From: Paragorgia papillata
Taxonomy: Eukaryota > Cnidaria > Anthozoa > Scleralcyonacea > Coralliidae
Direction: 5' to 3'
NCBI GenBank assembly: GCA_035771165.1
Contig: JAWNZC010000419.1
Coordinates: 3,790,001 to 3,854,000, forward strand
Length of the DNA stretch: 64,000 nt
Positions 31,513-43,004 of this stretch are shown here, piece after piece (positions within the stretch are counted from its first letter, which is position 1; every line of letters starts with the position of its first letter). The position numbers were made by a program, and so were the translations under genes. A model generated the notes under the pieces. The model saw nothing but the letters and a program-made list of their open reading frames with translations. It did not search any database and was not told the origin of the DNA.

Positions 31513-31828
31513 CCATACTGGAAAGTTCGTTTTCCATACGCCATAGATTTTACGCCAGCAATTTTGTGTCCAAAATACTGCGCCACCGTGGCGCGCTCAA
31601 GAGGTGTAATATGCCGTTAGCTCAACCACAATACCTCCTAAAACACCTTACTGACAAGCTAAAAATTAGTAAATACGCCACGCTAACTGAAATAGTGAAA
31701 TTTGTTGACTTTACGCCACGCCAAAGCAAGTACGCTAAATTTATCAAAGAAATACGCCAAATTTTGGCGTAAGCTCGGTTGCGCCACGCCAAAGATATTT
31801 GGCGTAACATACAAACTTTCCAGTATGG
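31513..31828. mobile_element. MITE with 8-bp target duplication inside minisatellite remnants
   Basis: Ends CCATACTGGAAAGTT and AACTTTCCAGTATGG are inverted, flanked by CTTGATGC on both sides (31505-31512, 31829-31836). An 8-bp duplication suits hAT elements. If the element starts one base in, the duplication would be 10 bp. The interior is rich in TACGCCA/TGGCGTA motifs and lacks an ORF. Confidence 0.75.
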
Positions 31829-31836
31829 CTTGATGC

Positions 31837-32191
31837 CCGATTCAATTGCTTGATGTCCGATTGGATTGCTTGAAACCCGATTCAATTGCTTGATGTCCGA
31901 TTTAATTGACTTGTTACAAACAACCCATTGACTTGTTATGACGCAAACTTGAAAAACGTCCTTGGACAAATTCAAGTTCACAGGTTTAAAATCATGATGA
32001 ATATTAGTTCGTAAGAAAACGCACTAATGACTTACTCTTTATAACGTTTTTAGAATATTATTCCTTTCCTTTGCACACAAATATAATTTTTGTCTCGCGC
32101 AAAACTATTAATTACACGGTAATTTAAAACCTGATGTTGTGCCCTTAATAATAAGATCATATTATTGTCCATTTCAGCTCACTTTTCAACG
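31837..32191. repeat. Minisatellite remnant and its conserved right flank
   Basis: A few 20-bp units then the conserved GACTTGTTA flank, matching 16740-17050 and 39130-39460 almost base for base. No gene. Confidence 0.7.
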
Positions 32192-32320
32192 CCAGCCTCG
32201 TACCCAGGCGCGATTAAAAACCGGAGCGCGCAAGGAGCGATGGGATAGGAGCGCTTTCTTCCCATCAGCCCCTTCGCGCGACACCCTCCTCCCCCAAAAA
32301 GACGCCTGGGTACGAGGCAG
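32192..32320. mobile_element. Short MITE, GCCTCGTACCCAGGCGC ends
   Basis: Inverted ends GCCTCGTACCCAGGCG and CGCCTGGGTACGAGGC. This copy is uninterrupted; the copy at 39462-40348 contains two nested insertions, and the one at 17055 is partial. Confidence 0.75.
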
Positions 32321-32332
32321 TTTCAACGCGCG

Positions 32333-32640
32333 GTTCGGAAGTTCGTTGCCAAGTATCATATTACGTTCTAAATTCAGAAGTTGATTACGAAGTTCGATTT
32401 GATGTTCAAATGTTCGATTCGAAGTTCACAGTTACGGAAATGCTTCGGTCGACCAGACTTTCTTTTGATATGATTTATGTCGGAAAAGATGTTGTTAATC
32501 ATTCTGCAATTCCAAGTTACCAACAGAATGGCGCAAAGTTGAACTTCGAATTGAACATTCGAACTTCAAATCGAACTTCGTAACTAACTTCTGAATTTAT
32601 AAACGTAATTTGATACTTGGTAACGAACTTGCGAACCACG
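32333..32640. mobile_element. Palindromic MITE (second copy)
   Basis: Same family as 18022-18330, uninterrupted, with the arms meeting around 32480. Confidence 0.7.
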
Positions 32641-33356
32641 CGTTGAATAGTGGCGTGAGCTGATGCCTGTCGTATGATCAAATTGCATTTTTGTTCACAC
32701 CTCACATGATAATAGAATAGAACTAGAACTAGAAATTACTATCGCAAGTGAAGTGCTGCCTCAAGTGGGACGAAAATCCTGATTAGTTTCCGGTTTTACG
32801 AAATTCCCAATATAAGCCCTGGGTATATATTAATTGCAACAGACAGAGGGTATTTACACAGTTATTTGTAATTTTTTAATTATAAGATTTAGAATTAAAC
32901 ATTACTGACTTATCTCTTGATATTATAATTGGCAAGGGTTTTGACAGGGTAAACACTATAGTATACAACTAGAAGTTACTATCGCAAGGAAAGTGCTGCC
33001 TGAAGGACCAAATGGAGTCCTAATATGCTACTGAAAAATTCTGGATATACTCTGATTTTATACTTATAGTATAGTACAGTAGGTCAACACCAGGGCCTGG
33101 CAGCCACGAACAGGAGTGGTGCAGTGCAGAGTCATGTTGCTTCAAGGTTGCTAGTAGCAGTAACTTTCACTTGCTAGGGTTAGAAGACCCACTTACTACA
33201 TTTTTCTCTAATGACCTTCAGGCAGGAAAGATTAAACATTGAGAATTAAGATTTTCTGGTGCCGGCTATAGTAATAATTATACATATTTTTAATTTATCA
33301 AATCAACAAACAGCCATGTACATATGCAGATAGATCAATGGGACAAAACAAATAGA
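32641..33356. other. Non-coding stretch with transposon-end motifs
   Basis: CTAGAAATTACTATCGCAAG at 32728 and CTAGAAGTTACTATCGCAAG at 32969 match the inverted ends seen at 15956 and 54155. The rest shows no gene. Confidence 0.4.
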
Positions 33357-33640
33357 AAATATATTTTTCTTTAAAAATAACAGGAACAATAACATGATTA
33401 ATAGTTTGCAAGATGATAGTGTTCTGAATGTTAGACTACACAGTCAGCAGTTCCACATCTATCAATTTGTATGTTTGTGTATCATTATGGTAATAGTGAT
33501 AAAATATATTTTTCTTTAAAAATAACAGGAACAATAACATGATTAATAGTTTACAAGATGATAGTGTTCTGAATGTTAGACTACACAGTCAGCAGTTCCA
33601 CATCTAGCAATTTGTATGTTTGGACAGTTGGTAAAGTTGT
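33357..33640. repeat. Tandem duplication, about 145-bp period
   Basis: The block from AAATATATTTTTCTTTAAAA to CAATTTGTATGTTTG occurs at 33357 and again at 33502 with one or two differences. A second local duplication (GTTCAACGACAACAATTCTT) follows at 33637 and 33739. Confidence 0.85.
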
Positions 33641-33895
33641 TCAACGACAACAATTCTTCACGTGGGATGAGACCATTGTTGTAGGCATTCAGGTACATAT
33701 ATTTGTCTCAATGGATAAAGAAACAACAGTTGGTAAGTTGTTCAACGACAACAATTCTTCACGTGGGATGAGACCATTGTTGTAGGCATTCAGGTACATC
33801 TTGTCTCCTTCAACTAAGACATGGTCGATGATTGTCGAGTCCCATTTATCGACTGAAATAGCTTGTGCTGTCAACAGCGCTGATAAACTCAGCAC
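33625..33895 (-). pseudogene. Transposon-encoded protease-like fragment (copy 1)
   Basis: The minus frame reads LSLSALLTAQAISVDKWDST, TIIDHVLVEGDKMYLNAYNN and GLIPREELLSLNNLPTVV, homologous to fragments at 47330 and 52990. The short internal tandem duplication repeats part of it. The RGKQCSFMSL motif preserved at 52990 suggests a Cys-peptidase-like domain of the kind carried by some eukaryotic DNA transposons; that family assignment is inference. Confidence 0.5.
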
Positions 33896-34230
33896 TGCTT
33901 TCCTCGAGAATCGCCACTGAAACGTTCATGGCCTAGACATATTTATGAATTGTTCTTACCGTGAATTTCCTGACAAAGAAGACAAACCTGAACTTCTTTG
34001 AAAATATCTTCGAAAACGTGAAACGTGTCAGGCTATCAGCCGAACATGCGCACTAAGCCACTTTAGGGAATCTAGAGATTGCGCAATTGCCAACACATCC
34101 ATCCATCCATCCATCCGCATCCAAAAATCCAAAGAGATCGAGATATTGTCGACCATACATAGCTCGGCCAAAAGACTGGGCACGAGTGAACGCAATGGCA
34201 CGTCAAGATTAGTGTTGCTGCCCCCTGATA

Positions 34231-35433
34231 GGCTCAGATTCCAGCCGTTGGGTCTCGGTGCGCCCGCGATCCCTCGCCCAACCAACGGCTGGGCGCATCG
34301 GCTTGATCATTGTTGAAATCGACCAATCATATGTCAGCCCCCCAAATTTTTGGGGGCATAAATTTCACTCGTAAATGACGAAACGTAAATAATTATATGC
34401 TTCGATAAGTACGATTAGCGAAACTTCGATATAATTTTATCACAAAATGTTGACGTTTGTTGGCAGTCGATAACTCTGGCTTTCCTTGGAAAGAAAATAG
34501 CATTCCACAAAGAGGACACAAACTCGGTTATTGAATTCTGAATGCTGTTAGTAGTTTAATACACCAATCTGATTTAAACCGCAAGATTCATGCAAGCCAT
34601 GATATATATTCATGCAGGGGAGGTTAGATTAGATTACTTTACGTTTGGAATCGCATTAGAATAAGTGTAAAATCTTCCATATTCAACAGTTCACACACAA
34701 GTGATTGATTATCATACTATCACAGTCGAATCCGTGAATAAAATATGAATAAAATATTAACGACTAAAATTGTTAGATATAACGAGTTTAGCGTAACACA
34801 CGGCTAGTTTTATGACAAAATTTAGCTGCTTCTCAAAGAAAATTTGTAGCGAGCCGCTGATGGGAAAGAAACAATGTTGATGATCTCATTTGAAATCTGA
34901 ATTGACCGTGGAACCACTTGAATATGATTGGCCAACGGCCCACTGCATGATATAAATAGAAGAGTGCAGCAAAACATTCTCGTCAGGAAATGTCAAAACT
35001 TCATGAATTGTGATAAAATCACGCGTTGAACGCGTTCAACTGATAAATTATACATGCTTTACAAATTGAAGAGAAATGCTATAACTTAATCTTTTCCACT
35101 CGTCGAAGGCAAACGAGTCTGTGATCAGAATATCAAGATCGTCGTACTCGCTCTATTGACGTAATCTTCACCCAATACTTGTCTTGCTACAACTAGCAGG
35201 CGTAAAATATTTTCGATCATCAGTTTTATTGACAAAATGTGTGCACTGTACATCCCACTGGCAGTTTTTAATCAATAAAGAAGAGAGATGGTCCTTAGTG
35301 TTATTTGCATAATTGTAAATTATTTAAATATTAACCCATTACGTCACGGACAAGGAATAAAGCCGATGCGCCCAGCCGTTGGTTGGGCGAGGGATCGCGG
35401 GCGCACCGAGACCCAACGGCTGGAATCTGAGCC
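34231..35433. mobile_element. TA-flanked DNA transposon with about 70-80-bp inverted ends, no ORF
   Basis: The left end GGCTCAGATTCCAGCCGTTG is repeated inverted at the right end (CAACGGCTGGAATCTGAGCC), and pairing continues through the GATCCCTCGCCCAACCAACG stretch. Both sides show TA. The 1.05-kb interior has no credible reading frame, so this is a non-autonomous Tc1/mariner-type candidate. Confidence 0.75.
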
Positions 35434-37250
35434 TACCCCCTGACGGGGCAGCAAAATTAATAAATCACCATGGCTCTTGCTGTGACAAAACTATCAATGC
35501 AGTTCCAAGTGTCTCATGTTATAACAAATCTAAAGTTGAAAAATTATACAGCAATATACCATCAAGTCCATCAGATTATTTTGCAGAATTGGTATTACTA
35601 AAATGTGGGCTAGCATTTTAGAGTTGCCCATTGTTTATAATCTCTGAGTTTTATAGTTGTTGGTAAAAATGCACTACTATAGTCATTGATGACAATCCAT
35701 TACTTTCAAGATGTCTCCGCATAATTATTGTGTAGCAATCCACTAGTCAAGTAGAAACACATTTACAATTCAATAAAAAATTACAATTGACGCAAAAAAG
35801 GTCTTCCAGATGGTTATTACAGGTAAGTTTATGAAGCCGTAATTACGGAGTTTGCGTTTAGTAGTAGTTCTCGAACATGCATTAGCACTTCGTATTCACG
35901 TTCATTCCTCATTGTCACTGGAATCATCAGTTTAATATTCCACCGACCATGACGAATGAATCTATACGTGCACTTTCTTTGCTTTATTTAATCTTTTGGC
36001 AAAAACCGAGATCAACGTCTTGCTACACAATAAACTGAAAGCGAAAATAAACAAAGCGGACGTTTAAGAACACTGAGTGATCTGCAACAAGATAAAGCCC
36101 GTTTTTACTGCATTTTTTCTCACTTAGACACATGCGATTGAATCGATGACTTGCCAAAGTATTGAACTTCAAATAGCTCTGAATAAATGGTCCAATACAG
36201 ACAATACATTCGTAAGTCAATACATTCTATCGCATGTGCCAGAAGGAGAAAAAGTCGCAGCAAAAATAGCCTGTGTAAACGAGCCTAATATAGTCGTGTA
36301 GGTTCGTTCTGTGCGAGCCAGCCCTGGTAGTTTGCGGGCTGGCTAGCCCGTTTGCTAGCTGGCTACTCTTTGCCGCGATCTCACATCTTGTAGTTTATAT
36401 GAGAGCCGAGCGAGATCTCGATTTGTGAGACCGAGATCTCAGTTACCCGGGTTGGGCTTTTTCCCATGTGGGCTGGCACTAAACTTATACGCGACAAGAT
36501 TTGTTTTTATCAGCTTTTTGCGACATATCAGTAGCAATTCACAAGTTCTGCTTGTTCATGTACAGTTCATATTTAAAACAGTGAAACTGATAAATTGCGC
36601 AATTAGCATAACAAGCAATCCAGCCCAGCTGGGCGAGCTAGCCCTTCTTCATGTAAACACAATAAACTGATCATCTCGGCAAAGCGGGCTAGCTCGCCTC
36701 CATATAAACACCCCCTTATTACCAAAAAGCCATTTTTTGTACAACTCTTTGGGCAAGACGTAAATTTATATGATAACTCAGTCTAGACATCTTGGTGTTT
36801 AGCTAGAAGCTGTCTTCTATATATTCGGTCGTCGATATGCTATAGGCAATGTTGAATAAGAAACAATTAATATAGCCAAGAGAAAGGAAAAAGTGTTACA
36901 CGTATCACGAAACAAGACACTTAAGAAAGCTATAAACACTCCACAGTTGTTTTTAACCTTTTCATTCGCATTGTAATGTTGTAGGATAACTTTATCTTTT
37001 CACTCGAACGCCAGACGGTCTAGTACTCGTCAAAGGAAGACGTGTCGGCGGAAAGCCACATGGAATATCGGATCCCGTCTTATATAACTACTGGTCAAAG
37101 ACCTATGTACAATGGCTTTAACGAACAATTTAGATATATACAATTTAGATATATAGATATATAAGTCGAGCGAATTTGTACATTAATACCCTAAATAAAA
37201 TAACCTAAAGTTTAAACATTAACTATAATCATCGATATATGTCAACATTG
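35434..37250. repeat. Duplication block (copy 2) with a LINE remnant
   Basis: 35743-35870 is a fragment of the LINE at 18397-18684; 35875-37215 repeats 19290-20280 with small insertions. 36530-37200 is in turn almost identical to 42155-42800. No gene. Confidence 0.65.
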
Positions 37251-37456
37251 CTCATATTGCATATGAAATAACAGCAATAACTGAAAGAAAACGAAAGTAC
37301 TTGTTATTTTGTTGGAAATTTTTAGTTCCACTTAGTATTAAAGATTGCTTTAATGTTACCAACTAACTTAATTATAAAGAAAACTATAAGCTATATGTTA
37401 AGATTGAGTTTATATACGTCAATGTAAAAGTGTTCTGGAATACATGCAGTTCATTG

Positions 37457-38059
37457 TCAGTATAATTTGTAGGCTGGAGGAGGAAATTGAGTTTGAAATT
37501 GTGCTGGTGGGAAGTTTTGGCCTTGATTCGGATAAGCAGGAGGCGGCGGATAAGGAGAACTCTGGAATTGTCCTGGGTTGTTTTGAACAGTTTGGCTGTT
37601 CTGTAGAGCGACAACTGTTGCGCTAGTTGTTGGTTGAATCACGACTACGCCTCGTTGAGCTCGTCCACGCGATGCTGACGCCACGCCGCAACAGCAACAG
37701 GCGATAATGGCGATGGGGATGACGACAGCAACAAGCACGCTTACAACAATAACACCAATAATCCAGGAAGCTAAAGCTTTGGTTACGTCGTCCAAACAAT
37801 CTGATGTTGTACAATAATTGGATGAACTACAGCATTCACCTGTTCCACCACAATCGCTGTTTGAGCTACAAGGCTGGCCAACGCAGCTATAACGACAGAC
37901 ACTACTTTCCCAAGCATACTCTTGCTTACAGCAGTACTTGTTAGAATCACAACCCGAGTTGGAATAACACTCATCATAAGCTTCTACTTGAAGTTTCTTT
38001 TCGCTCAACAATAAAGCAACAGACAGGAGAACAGCAAGGCATATGTTGAACGTAAACAT
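37457..38059 (-). CDS. Cys-rich type I membrane protein, gene E (one module)
   Basis: 200 residues, nearly identical to gene A through the module and membrane helix (only a few changes, such as QPCSSN for QSCDSN). The tail is the fuller form with SSPYPPPPAYPNQ and ends PPPAYKLY; both PPAY motifs are present. Upstream, the promoter-like block, GC-rich repeat and minisatellite follow in the same order as at gene A, so A and E arose by duplication of a unit of several kb. It reads as intact. Confidence 0.87.
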   Translation of the reverse strand: MFTFNICLAVLLSVALLLSEKKLQVEAYDECYSNSGCDSNKYCCKQEYAWESSVCRYSCVGQPCSSNSDCGGTGECCSSSNYCTTSDCLDDVTKALASWIIGVIVVSVLVAVVIPIAIIACCCCGVASASRGRAQRGVVVIQPTTSATVVALQNSQTVQNNPGQFQSSPYPPPPAYPNQGQNFPPAQFQTQFPPPAYKLY

Positions 38060-38620
38060 TGTTGACTCTTCCCTCTGTATGCGACAATACCGCGCTATGA
38101 CTCGTGATGTGATAAAACCAACACTGTTTTTATCTTGGGATTATCTCGCCCCCGGGGGGGGGGGGTACTCGTGTATAACGGTACGGGTATGTGCCGCCCT
38201 ATAGGGTATATATATAGGGGAGGGAACTCTGGTAGATTGGGCAAACTCTGGGAGTGGGCAAACTCGGGTGGAGTGGGAAAACTCAGATGTAGTGGGCAAT
38301 GGGGGGATGTTACGTTGGCCACAAACTGCACAAAGTTGCCTGCAGACTATGCTAAAGGTTTTCGTCCCATTTGAGGCAGCACTTCACTTGCGACAGTAAC
38401 TTCTAGTAATGGTTGTATAGTCACAGAGAAATAAGAAACTCACTGAAAATAATTCACCTGGACAGCGTGATCATGGGCTCTCTGTCCCTTCTGTTGTTTT
38501 ATTTTTACCTTCTTCTAACTCAGATTAAATTTGAGTAAGCGCATTCTAAAATCGAGGAAGCCTTTTGCAACACCATTACGGCACAAGGTTACTATTTAAT
38601 ACTTAAAGTACAATTACTTG
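38060..38620. repeat. Gene E 5' flank: promoter-like block plus GC-rich and composite repeats
   Basis: Same order as 15625-16200: promoter-like block (38065-38125), G-run and GGGTACGGGTATGTG repeat (38150-38360), then the composite repeat. Confidence 0.65.
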
Positions 38621-39165
38621 ATGCTCGATTCAATTGCTTGATGCCCGATTATTCAATTGCTTGATACCCGATTCAATTGCTTGATACCCGATTCAATTGC
38701 TTGATGCCCGATTATTCAATTGCTTGATACCCGATTCAATTGCTTGATGCCCGATTCAATTGCTTGATACCCGATTCAATTGCTTGATACCCGATTCAAT
38801 TGCTTGATGCCCGATTCAATTGCTTGATGCCCGATTCACTTGCTTGATACCCGATTCAATCGTGTGATGCCCGATTCAATTGTTTGATGCCCGATTCAAT
38901 TGTGTGATGCCCGATTCAATTGTTTGATGCCCGATTCAATTGTTTGATGCCCGATTCAATTGTTTGATGCGGGCCGATTCAATTGTTTGATGCGGGCCGA
39001 TTCAATTGTGTGATGCCCGATTCAATTGTTTGATGCCCGATTGCATAATACTCATGTCCGATTGGATTGCTTGAAACCCGATTCAATTGTTTGATGCCCG
39101 ATTGCATAATATAGATGTCCGATTGGATTGCTTGAAACCCGATTCAATTGCTCATGATGTCCGAT
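38621..39165. repeat. 20-bp minisatellite array 2
   Basis: About 25 units of the same repeat as at 16201, with two ATT insertions (GATTATTCAATT) and two GCGGGCC variants that are private to this array. Confidence 0.95.
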
Positions 39166-39538
39166 TTAATTGACTTGTTATCCAAACAACCCATTGACTT
39201 GTTATGACGCAAACTTGAAAAACGTCGTTGGACAAATTCAAGTTCACAGGTTTAAAATCATGATGAATATTAGTCCGTAAGAAAACACACTAATGAGTTA
39301 CTCTTTATAACGTTTTAAGAATATTATTCCTTTGCTTTGCACACAAATATAATTTTTGTCTCGCGCAAAACTATTAATTACACGGTAATTTAAAACCTGA
39401 TCTTGTGCCTTTAATAATAAGATCATATTATTGTCCATTTCAGCTCACTTTTCAACGCCTGCCTCGTACCCAGGCGCGATTAAAAACCGGAGCGCGCAAG
39501 GAGCGATGGGATAGGAGCGCTTTCTTCCCATCACCCGC

Positions 39539-39749
39539 TAGCCTGGTACCCTGGCCCAATTTCAAAAGAAATATGGGCCAGGTAACCACTAATCTCATTC
39601 TCGCGTCATCAGGGCTAAATCCACTTATGACGATTGCAGTTTTACTCATAGCCACTAAAAACGCGTGAAAATTTAACCAATAGGAAAGCAGAAGTCTTTA
39701 GTGGTTACCTGGCCCATATTCTTTGATTGGGCCAGGGTACCTGGCTAAT
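39539..39749. mobile_element. Palindromic-ended MITE, 9-bp target duplication
   Basis: Ends TAGCCTGGTACCCTGGCCCA and TGGGCCAGGGTACCTGGCTA are inverted, and the inner arms (GGGCCAGGTAACCACTAA) pair as well. ATCACCCGC flanks both sides. Confidence 0.8.
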
Positions 39750-39771
39750 CACCCGCTTGCGCGACACCCAG

Positions 39772-40311
39772 CCTGGTTCCCAGGCCTCTCTTTTTAACGT
39801 CGAGCGGCAGACCGAATTGTGAGAGGCCTGGAATAAAATGTTTTGCTTGGCCCCAAATCTGGCCCCAAAACTGGCCCCAACTTATACAGGCAGCAAACGG
39901 CCGTTTGGCGGAAACCAAGGCAGATAACACTCACGTCGGTCTACACAATTCTTTATAACATCATATAGCAAGGTTGGTCTACTGCCGAAACGTTAAAAAG
40001 CATATTTCGATTTGTATAAATGTGTTTCAACACAATCACTTCCTACGCCGAACAGTACTTTATAAAGCCTCGTATGTAACAACCTTTTAACGTAATGTAA
40101 AACAAAGAAACCTACTCGTTTGCTGTCTGCTAGTCAAGAAGAAGTTTGTTTAAGTGCCCTCGTTCATAAAGATTAAAGAATCCGAGCTCCAGCAGGATTC
40201 ATGATAGATAAAGATGAACCCATTTTCCGCTAGTCCTCTCGCTCGATGCCTATTCTGTGACGTCACCAAAATACGTTCGAGAGAAAAGAGGACTAGGAAC
40301 TAGTCTGCGCG
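39772..40311. mobile_element. MITE with CAGCCTGGTTCCCAGGCCTC end, 9-bp target duplication
   Basis: The left end and right end (AGAGGACTAGGAACTAGTCTG) are imperfect inverted repeats. CGCGACACC flanks both sides. A second copy, about 545 bp, is at 46670-47214 with the same ends. Confidence 0.75.
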
Positions 40312-40458
40312 ACACCCTCCTCCCCCCAAAAAGACGCCTGGGTACGAGGCAGTTTCAACGCGCGTTTCGGAAATTCGTTGCCAAGTATCATATTACGTTT
40401 TTAAATTCAGAAGTTGATTGCGAAGTTCGATTTGATGTTCATCAAATGTTCGATTCGA

Positions 40459-40795
40459 AGATAGATAGATAGATAGATAGAAGAACTTTATTTAACCACG
40501 CTAACCTCGTCAACCGAAGCTGATTTCCACAGGGGGCGTGTAAAAAGAAATTACATAAGTATAATATTTAAAGTTATTTACAAAATATGAAGTATAGTGT
40601 CAAAATAGTACAATGTTTAAAATTATCTACAAAATATGAGGTATAGTGTCAAAATAGGAAATATATAATTAATGAGTAATCTATTTACAAGGTTAATATT
40701 TTCATGATTGAAAAATGTGAGTAGCAATTTTCTTTTGAAAACTTTGAAAGGGATTTGCTCTCCCTAAGCTCATTTGGAATAGAGTTCCATAGTTA
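40459..40795 (-). pseudogene. 5'-truncated LINE fragment with (TATC)n tail
   Basis: It begins at a (GATA)7 run, has AATAAA in the expected place and encodes LWNSIPNELRESKSLSKF on the minus strand, the same LINE C-terminus as at 12554-12955. It interrupts the palindromic MITE between GATTCGAAG and AGTTACGG, with about 5 bp of the target (TTCAC) missing. Confidence 0.75.
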
Positions 40796-41079
40796 CGGAA
40801 AAGCTTCGGTCGACCAGACTTTCTTTTGATATGATTTATGTCGGAAAAGATGTTGTTAAGCTTTCTGCAATTCCAAGTTACCAACACAATGGCGCAAAGT
40901 TGAACTTCGAATTGAACATTCGAACTTCAAATCGAACTTCGCAACTACTTCTGAATTTATAAACGTAATTTGATACTTGGCAACGAACTTGCGAACCACG
41001 CGTTGAATAGTGGTGAGCTGATGCCTGTCGTATGATCAAATTGCATTTTTGTTCACACCTCACATGATAATAGAATAGA

Positions 41080-41654
41080 ACTAGAACTAGAAATTACTAT
41101 CGCAAGTGAAGTGCTGCCTCAAGTGGGACGAAAATCCTGATTAGTTTCCGGTTTTACGAAATTCCCAATATAAGCCCTGGGGAGTGTAGACAAAAGTCGG
41201 GGGTCGAGGGTCGAGGGTGGATGTCGAGGGTCGAGGGTGGATGTCGAGGGTCGAAAAATGTCGAGAAAATGGAAAAATATCGGGGAAATACAGAATATTT
41301 ATAAAATCACGAAATGCGTCATTCGATCATTTTCAGAGAGCTGTTTGAACGAAACTGTACACGTGAGGAAGGCGAAGCGCGCAAGCACCCAAGAAGGAGA
41401 TAGTCTAATCGGCGCGCCTCGCGAGTCGCGAGTAAATGGCGCGAGTCGCGAGTAAATGGCGCGAGTCGCGACTAAATGGCGCGAGTAAACTTTTGTCGCG
41501 GGCTTTTGTTCCGGCTTTAATTTTGCCTGGATCTTTTTCTCCGGTTTTGCTACCGGGGGACAAAGAACCTAAAAATATAGATGCAATAATAGATTAACTC
41601 AAATTTCCTCAGCGTGTATTCAGTTGTTTGTGCGTAATACGCACAGATAATGGA
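41080..41654. other. Non-coding; G-rich and GCGAGTCGCGAGTAAATG tandem units
   Basis: 41195-41255 holds short tandem GGGTCGAGG/GTGGATGTC units and 41415-41480 three copies of GCGAGTCGCGAGTAAATGGC. Its start repeats 32700-32820. No gene. Confidence 0.5.
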
Positions 41655-42147
41655 CAGCGATGTATCTTCTAAACGCTATATAAATCGTCTGTCGTTTCTT
41701 TATATCGCGCTCCGTCCAACTTAGCCGACTTCTATCGATTTTCATATCGACGATTATTGTGCCCGAATATTAGTCCATATTTGATAAATATCTTAGCTTG
41801 CTGTCAATGTATGTCATCACTACCATATTTTCCAACGGAAAAGATATTACCGCCACCTCCAGCTAGGCACAAAAAGGCCAGACCAGACCAAAGGCCAGAC
41901 CAGATCAAAGCTCATACTAATTTTCGCGCTATATAGCATCAAATTGACAAAACAGCATTCACATACCATTTATTAGGTAACGTATATATAGTATACAAAT
42001 ATAAAATAAATAACAAGTCATTTTTCCGCGCCGTGCGTCTTTGCGTCATTCCTCACTAAATGCACTTAGAGAACTTGGTAAGTTGGACGGAGCGCGATAT
42101 AAAGAAACTACAGACGATTTATACAGCGTTTAGAAGATACATCGCTG
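41655..42147. mobile_element. MITE with about 70-bp inverted ends
   Basis: CAGCGATGTATCTTCTAAAC at the left and its complement at the right; pairing continues to CGCTCCGTCCAACTTA. The interior has no ORF. It sits at the left border of the 42150 duplication block. Confidence 0.75.
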
Positions 42148-42149
42148 AG

Positions 42150-42935
42150 GTTCATTCTGCTTGTTCATGTACAGTTCATATTTAAAACAGTGAAACTGAT
42201 AAATTGCGCAATTAGCATAACAAGCAATCCAGCCCAGCTGGGCGAGCTAGCCCTTCTTCATGTAAACACAATAAACTGATCATCTCGGCAAAGCGGGCTA
42301 GCTCGCCTCCATATAAACACCCCCTTATTACCAAAAAGCCATTTTTTGTACAACTCTTTGGGCAAGACGTAAATTTATATGATAACTCAGTCTAGACATC
42401 TTGGTGTTTAGCTAGAAGCTGTCTTCTATATATTCGGTCGTCGATATGCTATAGGCAATGTTGAATAAGAAACAATTAATATAGCCAAGAGAAAGGAAAA
42501 AGTGTTACACGTATCACGAAACAAGACACTTAAGAAAGCTATAAACACTCCACAGTTGTTTTTAACCTTTTCATTCGCATTGTAATGTTGTAGGATAACT
42601 TTATCTTTTCACTCGAACGCCAGACGGTCTAGTACTCGTCAAAGGAAGACGTGTCGGGCGGAAAGCCACATGAAATATCGGATCCCGTCTTATATAACTA
42701 CTGGTCAAAGACCTATATATACAATGGCTTTAACGAACAATTTAGATATTTCTGTAAAGTCGAGCGAATTTGTACATAAATACCCTTAATAAAATAACCT
42801 AAAGTTTAAACATTAACTATAATCATCGATATATGTCAACATTGCTCATATTGCATATGAAATAACAGCAATAACTGAAAGAAAACGAAAGTACTTGTAC
42901 ACATGTTACCAACTAGCTTACTTATAAAGAAAACT
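42150..42935. repeat. Duplication block (copy 3), 3' flank of gene F
   Basis: Nearly identical to 36545-37330. It ends in the common 3' flank of the Cys-rich genes (AACATTGCTCATATTG to AAACTATAAGCTATATG). No gene. Confidence 0.65.
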
Positions 42936-43004
42936 ATAAGCTATATGTTAAGATTGAGTTTATACGTCAATGTAAAAGTGTTCTGTAATACATGCAGTTC
43001 ATCT

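Larger units (their letters stand above)
39462..40348. mobile_element. CGTACCCAGG MITE containing two later insertions
   Basis: The host element is the same as 32192-32320. Insertion one is at 39539-39749 and insertion two at about 39772-40311; both left 9-bp target duplications, so their order and ends can be read directly. Confidence 0.7.
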
